64,000 nt of DNA from a bacterium (GTDB lineage Bacteria; Pseudomonadota; Gammaproteobacteria; Burkholderiales; Thiobacillaceae), in the NCBI GenBank assembly GCA_009772925.1, contig WOUQ01000009.1:62001-126000 (forward strand), in the 5' to 3' direction. Below, piece by piece: positions 25,301-31,644 of this stretch (position 1 is its first letter; the number at the start of each line of letters is the position of its first letter). A program made the translations under genes and the position numbers. The notes below the pieces were generated by a model. The model did not search any database. It saw only the letters and a list, made by a program, of their open reading frames with translations, and was not told where the DNA came from.

Positions 25301-25823
25301 GAATTGCCCTTATTCCGCCAACGACTACGTCATACTCCATGCCTTCGACATCAATCTTGATGAAGTCAATTCGGGGCAGTTCGAGGTTTTCCAGCGATTC
25401 TTGCTCGATCACCGTAGTGCTTGCATCACGATCGTCCTCTAATACTTGAGAAGCTCCAAGATTCCCAAGTAAATCTCCCTGCAGCAGGAATTGCGTCTGC
25501 TTCCGAGCACCCAGCGCAACTTGGTAGGTTTTTATATTTGAGTAAGGCGCAAGTTGAGCATTCTTGAATAATTCGCGATAAATTCGCTCGTTCGGTTCGA
25601 AGGCATGTACGATCCCTTGTGCGCCGACCATTTGCGAAAAGGCCCTGGCATGCGTGCCGATAAAGGCACCAATATCGAGAACCGTATCGCCGGGACGCAC
25701 AAAGCGGCTCAGCATGTCGAGTTCCTCTTGTGCCCATTCCCCGTACTCACGCAAGGCATTGAAGATGAGATCATTCTGATCAGGGACAGAAAATTCCCCG
25801 TAGCGGCAGTGCAGGGTTGTCAT
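22341..25823 (-). CDS. FkbM methyltransferase / coiled coil / two-glycosyltransferase fusion protein
   Basis: Very large fusion (1160 aa). Residues 1-245 are an FkbM-type SAM methyltransferase (VLDIGAFIGTHARAF at 48-62, FIKIDVEGMEYDV at about 154-166). Residues 287-368 are six copies of a 14-residue repeat (IASLSQAVTERDGQ type) predicted to be a coiled coil. SRSWRLTKPYRWVGR at 378-391 is a motif often next to glycan-associated coiled coils. Residues 437-680 are a GT2 domain (VSVILPVYRG, VLLNSDVIVPDDWL). Residues 714-1080 are a GT4-like domain (LPKVLHVSHGLGGGVGQH, GVLGALGREKGADVL, FPAQCPETYSYTLSHALASG). It lies 12 bases after wzt. The methyltransferase/coiled coil/Wzt context resembles chain-terminating WbdD systems; specificity of each transferase is unknown. 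Confidence 0.9.
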   Translation of the reverse strand: MTTLHCRYGEFSVPDQNDLIFNALREYGEWAQEELDMLSRFVRPGDTVLDIGAFIGTHARAFSQMVGAQGIVHAFEPNERIYRELFKNAQLAPYSNIKTYQVALGARKQTQFLLQGDLLGNLGASQVLEDDRDASTTVIEQESLENLELPRIDFIKIDVEGMEYDVVVGGIRAIRQHAPVIFLEANSLQAAGRIIDLAHGMDYVVFGHVSRAFNPENFNRSTTNMFGEARECGLLLIHRNHLGTWQETLSTLQLHTIKTIDDLALLLLHKPQYIHEVLGGTKVLDNIASLNQAVAERNGQIASYSQAVTERDGQIASLSQAVTERDGQIASLSQAVAERDGQIASLNQAVTERDGQIASLSQAVTEREAAFMSIINSRSWRLTKPYRWVGRMLRGDIAGAAAPFKKLLSMKKDGQSPAAAASADIVVPDPIAPTHTVSVILPVYRGIDMTRRCIEAAMPGVLGMKDAVLLAINDASPEQGMQAMLESLVEIWPGRFEVLENPVNLGFVGTVNRGMAHLLSQDVVLLNSDVIVPDDWLRRLQVEAYSHPRIATVTPFSNNATVCSFPNFLEENPLAFNLDVHTIDAVFRLSHLPCVSAPTGVGFCMYIRRACLDQIGYLNSEKFGRGYGEENDLCQRAIKAGWLNILSPNMYVFHEGGVSFSTDKQALIDRAMGVLDSLHPNYHADVQAFIQRDPLRLARVERYLQLLAKLTLPKVLHVSHGLGGGVGQHIEELAGYFDQGAAHLVLAPQDGPNVVSLSLRACKPTDKLLFKMPDDYARLRNLLEQVGICAVHYHHTYNLDPVLQNLSRELHAITLLTAHDYFWLNANPTLTDVDGRFPGQYVDDLQNPLYPLPTGVTAAQWREKLRPLIEQADCVIFPSNATRALFGEMYRFKHEVVAPHVEPYLNVRQAPRPLVVKQHYVVGVLGALGREKGADVLEKLATMALSERARFSFKLIGYSYRQLSAVETTGPYKVENLMALIEQHEVDLILFPAQCPETYSYTLSHALASGLPIIAPNLGAFPERLSGRACATLFDHMEPVSELYRRIGDFIGALESGTAVCAPVFPDDKSQPGFYDRDYLPLLESALKPPRCGKLSFGFDESQIVSGPLNKTGWRRAALRGLWWLNTHPTLRWVSSAVPYNFKRTVKRSLSRSPMHDSTI
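24714..24965 (-). repeat. Tandem 42-bp coding repeat, six copies
   Basis: Six consecutive 42-base units, the last slightly short, each encoding a 14-residue (two-heptad) unit. Hydrophobic residues (Ile, Leu, Val) fall at heptad positions. The inner copies are nearly identical in DNA, so gain or loss by recombination is likely; the outer copies are more diverged. Confidence 0.9.
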
Positions 25824-25835
25824 GTTCAGTTCTCT

Positions 25836-27215
25836 CTATGAATTCACCCGGATGGACATGGCCATGTCGTTCATTCCGCAATAACCATGCACTAAGCGGC
25901 TACTAATGACGTCGACTTGAATCGCATCGTGCATCCAGCAGTGTTGAATATGTTCATCGCCCAGCCCCTCCGCAAATGCGACGTTGACAAAGTATCTGCC
26001 TCGGATCAGATGCGGCATGGTGAACTCAAAAATCGCGGTAGCGACGTCGCCTTCAGCAAGTTCAAGTTCGTAGTGCCTGAAGTGCATATCCGTACCCTCC
26101 GCATAGACGTATTCGCCAAGGCTATTTTTGATCATGAAGCCGAAGGCAGGCCTCTGGATTCGCTTATGTGAAAGCACCCGGATAAAGAAACGTACGGACT
26201 GGTCGCCCTTGACGGTCGTTTCGACGTTTTCATGCTTACCAAGAAAGCCCGAATCAATGATTGAGGCGCCGCCGTTGCCAAAGCTCTCGGCTTCAGGTCT
26301 GAACGCCGAGACGGCATAAATCGTCTCAACTTTCATCTCGCCATCATAGAAGCGCTGGCTCCGACCAGCATCCCCAGTTGCGCGGATTTCTTCCGAATTT
26401 GCACTGCCCACGGTAGCAGTCGTCGTTCCCAACTCTATTTGCCGTATCGGGTCCGCGTACAGGTGCTCAAGGTAGAGCTTGCAAATAGTCTCGGCGTCGC
26501 CGAGATGCATTGCCGAGGCATTGGGCATCAACAGTACCGCCTTGTCGCAAAGGCTGAGTACGGAGCCCGTGTCGTGCGATACAAACAATACTGTCCCTTG
26601 TTTTTCCTGGAATGCACGCAGAAACCTCATGCACTTTTGTTGAAAGAAGGCGTCGCCGACTGCGAGCGCCTCATCAATGATCAATATGTCCGCATCCACA
26701 TGGGCTATCACGGCAAAAGCCAATCGAACATACATTCCGCTTGAATAGGTCTTCACCGGCTGGTCGATGTGCCGACCAATATCGGCAAAGGCGGCAATGT
26801 CCTCAAATCGGGCGTCAATTTTGTCTTTGGTCAATCCAAGAACCGACCCATTCAGGTACACGTTTTCACGCCCTGTGAAATCCGGGTTGAAGCCTGAGCC
26901 GAGTTCCAACAGCGCTGCAATGCGCCCATGCGTGACGATGCTGCCGGTGGTTGGGCTGAGCGTGCCGCATATCATTTGCAACAAAGTGGATTTGCCGCTG
27001 CCATTGCGACCGATGATGCCGACGGTTTCGCCTTTTTTGACCTCGAACGAAACATCTTTCAGCGCCCAGAATTCGCGGTAATACTGTTTTGGCGACAAGC
27101 CAACGAAACGCCGGAGCCGTGGTAGCAAGAACTGTTTTAGCCTATCCCGTGGTTGGTCATAGATCTGGTAGCACTTGCTGAGGTTCTCGACCTTGATAGC
27201 GATTTCAGAGGACAT
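25836..27215 (-). CDS. wzt: O-antigen ABC exporter ATP-binding protein Wzt with C-terminal substrate-recognition domain
   Basis: ATPase (459 aa) of the Wzm-Wzt exporter that flips lipid-linked O-polysaccharide to the periplasm. Walker A GIIGRNGSGKSTLL at 67-80, signature YSSGMYVRLAFA at about 157-168, Walker B ILIIDEALAVGD at 177-188, switch His in FVSHDTGS. Beyond about residue 250 it has a roughly 200-residue extension with beta-rich segments (FGFMIKNSLGEYVYAEGTD), which fits the carbohydrate-binding domain of Wzt proteins that recognise a capped chain end. ATG 27215 overlaps the wzm stop by 11 bases. Confidence 0.93.
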   Translation of the reverse strand: MSSEIAIKVENLSKCYQIYDQPRDRLKQFLLPRLRRFVGLSPKQYYREFWALKDVSFEVKKGETVGIIGRNGSGKSTLLQMICGTLSPTTGSIVTHGRIAALLELGSGFNPDFTGRENVYLNGSVLGLTKDKIDARFEDIAAFADIGRHIDQPVKTYSSGMYVRLAFAVIAHVDADILIIDEALAVGDAFFQQKCMRFLRAFQEKQGTVLFVSHDTGSVLSLCDKAVLLMPNASAMHLGDAETICKLYLEHLYADPIRQIELGTTTATVGSANSEEIRATGDAGRSQRFYDGEMKVETIYAVSAFRPEAESFGNGGASIIDSGFLGKHENVETTVKGDQSVRFFIRVLSHKRIQRPAFGFMIKNSLGEYVYAEGTDMHFRHYELELAEGDVATAIFEFTMPHLIRGRYFVNVAFAEGLGDEHIQHCWMHDAIQVDVISSRLVHGYCGMNDMAMSIRVNS

Positions 27216-28023
27216 CGGCAAACCCTCTCCTCGTCTTCTGGAACCACGCAAAGCCCAGCCAGGCAATTCCCAAAGTCACCACACAGTAAATTCCTAGCAT
27301 GTACAAATCCGGCGTCTTGCCCCAGAACAGCACGTCGCGCGTTTGTTCGACCACGGTGGTCAGCGGGTTGAGGTAGAGAATGCGGCGGTAGTCCTCAGGC
27401 AACGCGGTGGCGGGGTAGAAAATGGGGCTGAGGAACATCAAGGCGGTTGTCAGCAAGCCGATGAACTGCGACACGTCGCGCAGGAACACCCCAAGCGATG
27501 CCAAGGCCCAACTCAGGCCCATCAGGAAAAGGCAGAACGGCAGCAGCACCAGCGGCAGATAGAACACGGTGAGGTGCGGAATGCCGAAGAAGAGGGTGTA
27601 GGCAATCAGCCAAACGCCAAGGCTGATCAGGGTGTGAAACAGGGCCGACAGCAGCGCGACAAAGGGAAGAATTTCGAGCGGGAAGACGACCTTCTTCACG
27701 TAGTTGGTGTTGGAGAGAATCAAGCCCGGCGCCCGGTTGATGCACTCGGCAAACAGGTTGAAGACAAGCAGGCCGGCGAAGAGCACCAGCGCAAATTCGG
27801 TTTTCGAGCCACTGCCCCCGCCCCAGCGCGCCTGGAAAACGACGCTGAAAACGAAGGTGTAAACCGCAAGCATGAAGAGCGGATTGAAGAACGACCAGAG
27901 CACGCCGAGGAAGGAGCCGCGGTAGCGGCCCAGCACTTCGCGCTTGGCCGAGGCCTTGATGAGGTCGCGATGGCGCCAGAGGTTGGCGAACATCTCAATG
28001 GGGGAAGCGGAAAAATGACGCAT
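27205..28023 (-). CDS. wzm: O-antigen ABC exporter permease Wzm
   Basis: ABC-2 type membrane permease (272 aa). N-terminal amphipathic region with LIKASAKREVLGRYRGSFLG, about six membrane segments, and the conserved FYPATALPEDYRRILYLNPL loop before the last helices. ATG 28023 overlaps the rfbC stop as ATGA; a TTG one codon upstream is less likely. It works with Wzt to export the polysaccharide. Confidence 0.93.
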   Translation of the reverse strand: MRHFSASPIEMFANLWRHRDLIKASAKREVLGRYRGSFLGVLWSFFNPLFMLAVYTFVFSVVFQARWGGGSGSKTEFALVLFAGLLVFNLFAECINRAPGLILSNTNYVKKVVFPLEILPFVALLSALFHTLISLGVWLIAYTLFFGIPHLTVFYLPLVLLPFCLFLMGLSWALASLGVFLRDVSQFIGLLTTALMFLSPIFYPATALPEDYRRILYLNPLTTVVEQTRDVLFWGKTPDLYMLGIYCVVTLGIAWLGFAWFQKTRRGFADVL

Positions 28024-28568
28024 CAAGCAAAAACCTCCGCGTCAACAAATGCTTTCCCTTGGGCGTCTTTTGCCGAGAGGATGGGCTGGATGCCGGCGGG
28101 CCAATGAATCGCGAGTGTCTCGTCATTCCAGAGAATGCAGCGCTCATGGGCGGGTGCGTAGTAGTCCGTGGTTTTGTAGAGGAACTCGGCGGTATCGCTC
28201 AGCACCACAAAACCGTGGGCAAAGCCTTCGGGAATCCAGAGCTGGCGCTTATTCTCTGCGGAGAGGATCTCGCCCACCCACTGACCGAACGTTTTGCTGC
28301 GTTTTCTGAGGTCGACCGCAACATCGAAGACTTCGCCCTGCACTACGCGAACCAGTTTGCCTTGAGGCTGCTGGATTTGGTAGTGCAGGCCGCGCAGCAC
28401 GTGTTTGGCGCTGCGGCTGTGGTTGTCTTGCACGAACTGCACGGATTTGCCGATGGCTTGTTCAAATTGCGCTTGGTTGAAGCTCTCGAAAAAGAAACCG
28501 CGTTCGTCTCCGAACACCTTGGGTTCGATGAGGATGACATCGGGGATGGCAAGGGGTGCTGCCTTCAT
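28023..28568 (-). CDS. rfbC: dTDP-4-dehydrorhamnose 3,5-epimerase RfbC
   Basis: Cupin-fold epimerase (181 aa) of the dTDP-L-rhamnose route. IPDVILIEPKVFGDERGFFF at the N-terminus, FVQDNHSRSAKHVLRGLHYQ with the catalytic His region, VRVVQGEVFDVAVDLR, and LWIPEGFAHGFVVLSD. Its ATG overlaps the rfbA stop by one base. The final reductase RfbD is not in this operon. Confidence 0.95.
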   Translation of the reverse strand: MKAAPLAIPDVILIEPKVFGDERGFFFESFNQAQFEQAIGKSVQFVQDNHSRSAKHVLRGLHYQIQQPQGKLVRVVQGEVFDVAVDLRKRSKTFGQWVGEILSAENKRQLWIPEGFAHGFVVLSDTAEFLYKTTDYYAPAHERCILWNDETLAIHWPAGIQPILSAKDAQGKAFVDAEVFA

Positions 28569-29449
28569 CAGAATACGTTTTCCTTGAGGATTCTCAGCAG
28601 ATACTGGCCATAACCGTTTTTGGTCAGGGGCTGGGCGAGTGCCTGGAGTTGCTCGGCGTTGATCCAGCCCTGGCGGAAGGCGATTTCTTCCGGACAGGCC
28701 ACTTTGAGGCCCTGGCGGTTTTCCAGGGTGGCAATGAACTGGCTGGCATCGAGCAGGGATTCGTGGGTGCCGGTATCCAGCCAGGCGTAGCCCCGGCCCA
28801 TGATCTCTACATTGAGTCGGCCCTGTTCGAGATACAAGAGGTTGAGGTCGGTGATTTCCAGCTCGCCGCGCGTCGATGGCTTGAGCGTTTTGGCCAGTCC
28901 GACCACGCGGTTGTCGTAGAAATAGAGCCCGGTAACGGCATAGCTGGATTTGGGCTGCTCGGGTTTTTCTTCCAGCGACAAGACTTTGCCTTGCGAATCG
29001 AACTCGGCCACGCCGTAGCGTTCGGGATCGTGCACGTGGTAGGCGAACACGCTGGCGCCGTCGGTGCGGGCCATGGCGCTGGCCAGCAGGTGGTGAAAAT
29101 CGTGGCCGTAGAAGATGTTGTCGCCCAGTACCAGCGCCGAGGGTTGGTTGCCGATGAATTCCTCGCCGATCAGGAAGGCTTGCGCCAGGCCGTCCGGGCT
29201 GGGCTGCACGGCGTATTGCAGGTTAAGGCCCCACTGACTACCGTCCCCGAGCAACTGCTGGAAACGCGGCGTGTCTTGCGGCGTGCTGATGATGAGCACG
29301 TCGCGAATGCCCGCCAGCATTAAGGTGCTGAGCGGGTAGTAGATCATGGGCTTATCGAACACCGGCAGCAGTTGTTTGCTGATAGCGAGCGTAGCCGGGT
29401 GCAGGCGGGTGCCGGAACCGCCGGCGAGGATGATGCCTTTGCGGGTCAT
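28568..29449 (-). CDS. rfbA: Glucose-1-phosphate thymidylyltransferase RfbA
   Basis: Makes dTDP-glucose from dTTP and glucose-1-phosphate (293 aa). The nucleotide-binding signature [20 protein letters not shown] is followed by [33 protein letters not shown] and [20 protein letters not shown]. Full length. The start overlaps the rfbB stop as ATGA. Confidence 0.96.
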   Translation of the reverse strand: MTRKGIILAGGSGTRLHPATLAISKQLLPVFDKPMIYYPLSTLMLAGIRDVLIISTPQDTPRFQQLLGDGSQWGLNLQYAVQPSPDGLAQAFLIGEEFIGNQPSALVLGDNIFYGHDFHHLLASAMARTDGASVFAYHVHDPERYGVAEFDSQGKVLSLEEKPEQPKSSYAVTGLYFYDNRVVGLAKTLKPSTRGELEITDLNLLYLEQGRLNVEIMGRGYAWLDTGTHESLLDASQFIATLENRQGLKVACPEEIAFRQGWINAEQLQALAQPLTKNGYGQYLLRILKENVF

Positions 29450-30516
29450 GCGTTTCGCCCTGTGTAGTTCTTTTCAAGCCATTCGCGATAGGTGCCGGAT
29501 TGGACGTTGCTCACCCAGGCCTGATTGTCCAGATACCACTGCACCGTCTTGCTGATGCCGGTCTCGAAGGTTTCGGCCGGCTTCCAGCCCAGTTCGCTTT
29601 CGAGCTTGCGGGCGTCGATGGCGTAGCGGCGATCATGGCCAGGGCGATCGGCGACGTAGGTGATCTGTTCCTTGTACGGCTTGCCGTCGGCGCGGGGGCG
29701 GAGTTCGTCGAGCAGGGCGCAAACGGTGTGGACGATCTCGAGGTTGGGCTTTTCATTCCAGCCGCCGATGTTGTAGACCTCGCCTATGTGGCCTGCATCC
29801 AATACGCGGCGGATGGCGCTGCAATGGTCTTTGACGTAGAGCCAGTCGCGGATTTGCTGGCCGTCGCCATACACGGGCAGGGGCTTGCCTGCCAGGGCGT
29901 TGACGATCATCAGCGGGATGAGCTTTTCGGGGAAGTGGTAGGGGCCGTAGTTGTTGCTGCAGTTTGTCGTGAGTACCGGCAAGCCGTAGGTGTGGTGGTA
30001 GGCACGAACCAGATGGTCGCTGGCGGCCTTGCTGGCGGAATACGGGCTATTCGGTTCGTAACGGTGTGCTTCGGTGAAGGCGGGGTCGTCCTTGCCGAGC
30101 GAGCCGTAAACTTCATCGGTGGAAACGTGCAGGAAGCGGAAGGATTGCCTGGCGTCGCTTTGCAGACCACCCCAGTAGGCACGGACTGCTTCCAGCAAAC
30201 GGAAGGTGCCGACGATGTTGGTCTGGATGAAGTCTTCCGGGCCGTGGATGCTGCGATCGACGTGGCTTTCGGCAGCAAAATTGACGATAGCGCGCGGCTG
30301 GTGTTTCGCAAGCAGGTCTGCTACCAGCGCTGAATCTCCGATATCACCCTGCACGAAGACATGACGGGGATCACCATTGAGGCTTTGCAGGTTTTCGCGA
30401 TTGCCTGCATAGGTGAGCTTGTCGAGATTGATGACCGGCTCATCGGACTGTGCCAGCCAGTCGAGCACGAAGTTGCTGCCAATGAAGCCGGCACCGCCCG
30501 TTACAAGGATGCTCAT
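29446..30516 (-). CDS. rfbB: dTDP-glucose 4,6-dehydratase RfbB
   Basis: SDR enzyme (356 aa) giving dTDP-4-keto-6-deoxyglucose. [19 protein letters not shown] at the N-terminus, [20 protein letters not shown], the active-site [11 protein letters not shown], and [15 protein letters not shown] with the catalytic Tyr-Lys. ATG 30516 overlaps the stop of a 43-codon upstream ORF as ATGA and has no good Shine-Dalgarno of its own, so translation may depend on that ORF. Confidence 0.96.
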   Translation of the reverse strand: MSILVTGGAGFIGSNFVLDWLAQSDEPVINLDKLTYAGNRENLQSLNGDPRHVFVQGDIGDSALVADLLAKHQPRAIVNFAAESHVDRSIHGPEDFIQTNIVGTFRLLEAVRAYWGGLQSDARQSFRFLHVSTDEVYGSLGKDDPAFTEAHRYEPNSPYSASKAASDHLVRAYHHTYGLPVLTTNCSNNYGPYHFPEKLIPLMIVNALAGKPLPVYGDGQQIRDWLYVKDHCSAIRRVLDAGHIGEVYNIGGWNEKPNLEIVHTVCALLDELRPRADGKPYKEQITYVADRPGHDRRYAIDARKLESELGWKPAETFETGISKTVQWYLDNQAWVSNVQSGTYREWLEKNYTGRNA

Positions 30517-30644
30517 ACGCGCCCTCCGGCTTGGGCTGCCGACAGCATGGCTACCGCAGTCTGTGTGTTCGTATCGAAACCAGAGTCCTTACCTGCGAAG
30601 CACGCTAAATCTTTGCCAGTTGCTACCTTTTTGAGTTGATTCAT
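30513..30644 (-). CDS. Small unrecognised ORF translationally coupled to rfbB
   Basis: A 43-residue ORF beginning [19 protein letters not shown] and ending [11 protein letters not shown]. Its ATG (30644) has a strong Shine-Dalgarno, GGAGG, at seven bases, and its TGA overlaps the rfbB ATG. It is the first translated frame after the operon promoter. I recognise no family; there is no signal peptide or membrane helix. It could be a leader peptide controlling rfbB or a genuine small protein. Confidence 0.6.
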   Translation of the reverse strand: MNQLKKVATGKDLACFAGKDSGFDTNTQTAVAMLSAAQAGGRV

Positions 30645-30713
30645 CAACCCGCCTCCACCTGTGAAAACCCCCCGCTCGCAACGCCCAGACAGCCATCTGA
30701 GGCGCCCGAATTC

Positions 30714-30728
30714 GGGGGGGGGGGGGGG
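30714..30728 (-). repeat. C15 homopolymer in the operon leader
   Basis: Fifteen G on the plus strand (C on the transcribed sense) between the promoter and the small ORF upstream of rfbB, within the expected 5' untranslated leader. The length may be imprecise, as such tracts are hard to sequence. Confidence 0.85.
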
Positions 30729-30748
30729 AAAACAAAATTATTATGACA

Positions 30749-30777
30749 ATTATACCTTCCTCATTGCTTACCGACAA
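30749..30777 (-). promoter_or_regulatory. Strong promoter of the O-antigen operon
   Basis: On the minus strand TTGTCG (30777-30772), exactly 17 bases, then a perfect TATAAT (30754-30749). Transcription would start near 30742, giving a leader of about 100 bases that contains the C15 tract before the small ORF and rfbB. Confidence 0.75.
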
Positions 30778-30819
30778 TGTTTACTGGTAGATGCTGGCTG
30801 GTTCGCACAAACGACAAAA

Positions 30820-30869
30820 GACCCCGCCTTCACCAGCCACCCATAAGGGAAGCGGATGAAGACGGGGTC
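30820..30869 (-). terminator. Terminator of the prophage late operon
   Basis: The arms GACCCCGCCTTCA and TGAAGACGGGGTC pair over about 12 positions with a loop of about 24 bases. On the minus strand the second arm runs into TTTTG. It sits just after the holin gene and before the O-antigen promoter. Confidence 0.6.
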
Positions 30870-30917
30870 AATGATTTACGTTTGCAGACGCTGGCGATCA
30901 ATCGCCTGTCAATATGC

Positions 30918-31346
30918 CTACCTGGGCACGCCGCGCCACTTGTCGAAACTGCGCGCGCCGGTGTAGCCGAGGTAGCCAGCACCGAAGAGCCACCACAAGC
31001 TCTCGGGCACCGCGTTGAGCAGCTTGGAGAGGTTTTCAGCGGCCTGGAACACCTCGGCGGGCCACCAGATGCCGATGACGCTGCCGATCACCGACAGCAG
31101 GATCACGCCGTAGATCACATACAGAAAGGTTGGGCGGGCCCGGCTGGTCCACGGATCGGCCGAGTTGGCTTCGGCCAGAATGGCCGAGAGGCTGACCTGC
31201 ATTTCCTGCAGGGCTTGTTGCCCCTCAGCCTGGAACAAGGCGAGCTTGGCTTGCTCACGCTGGGCCGGATCGGGAATCAGGCGATCGATCAGTTTGGCGC
31301 CGGCTTCGAAGAGGCCGGGGGCCAAGGTGGTGAAGATTGGGCTCAT
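30918..31346 (-). CDS. Phage holin, 3TM type
   Basis: A 142-aa membrane protein, last gene of the prophage late operon. A helical N-terminal part (LIDRLIPDPAQREQAKLALF) is followed by membrane segments around FLYVIYGVILLSVIGSVIGI and LWWLFGAGYLGYTGA. The DPWTSRARPTFLY motif is typical of 3TM-type holins. It would time cell lysis by opening the inner membrane. Its start overlaps the DUF6127 gene stop as ATGA. No endolysin is adjacent; the M15 peptidase at 56.2 kb is the only candidate. Confidence 0.8.
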   Translation of the reverse strand: MSPIFTTLAPGLFEAGAKLIDRLIPDPAQREQAKLALFQAEGQQALQEMQVSLSAILAEANSADPWTSRARPTFLYVIYGVILLSVIGSVIGIWWPAEVFQAAENLSKLLNAVPESLWWLFGAGYLGYTGARSFDKWRGVPR

Positions 31347-31633
31347 TGAGGGCCTCCGAACAGTTTGATTTTGACGATGGTGCCGGCGAGCAAGGCCAGC
31401 ACCAGACCTGTGACCAGCATCTTGACCAGCGTGAGACCGGCGGTTTTCTTGGCCTCGTTGAAGGCGTCGAGCAGACTCCTGAGCTCGCGAATGTCGTTTG
31501 CAGCATCCGGGCCATCCAGACCGACATCGGACAAGGCGTGACGCGCCCCACGCTCGGCGGCGCGCTCCAGCAGGGTTTCAAATTCGTCATGGGGCATGAC
31601 CACCATGCCATCCATCAGGTGGGGTTCGTTCAT
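31343..31633 (-). CDS. DUF6127 family phage protein
   Basis: Small protein (96 aa) with MVVMPHDEFETLLERAAERG near the start, a DVGLDGPDAANDIRELRSLL helix and one C-terminal membrane segment (VKMLVTGLVLALLAGTIV). It matches the pattern of DUF6127 proteins beside phage holins. Function unknown; an accessory lysis protein is possible. ATG 31633 is preceded by GAAAGGAAAGAAG-like purines. Confidence 0.7.
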   Translation of the reverse strand: MNEPHLMDGMVVMPHDEFETLLERAAERGARHALSDVGLDGPDAANDIRELRSLLDAFNEAKKTAGLTLVKMLVTGLVLALLAGTIVKIKLFGGPQ

Positions 31634-31644
31634 CTTCTTTCCTT

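Noticed and set aside
30513-30917. tRNA gene as attachment site
   Set aside because: No cloverleaf or tRNA 3' end could be recognised near the prophage boundary; only a terminator, a promoter and the homopolymer are there.
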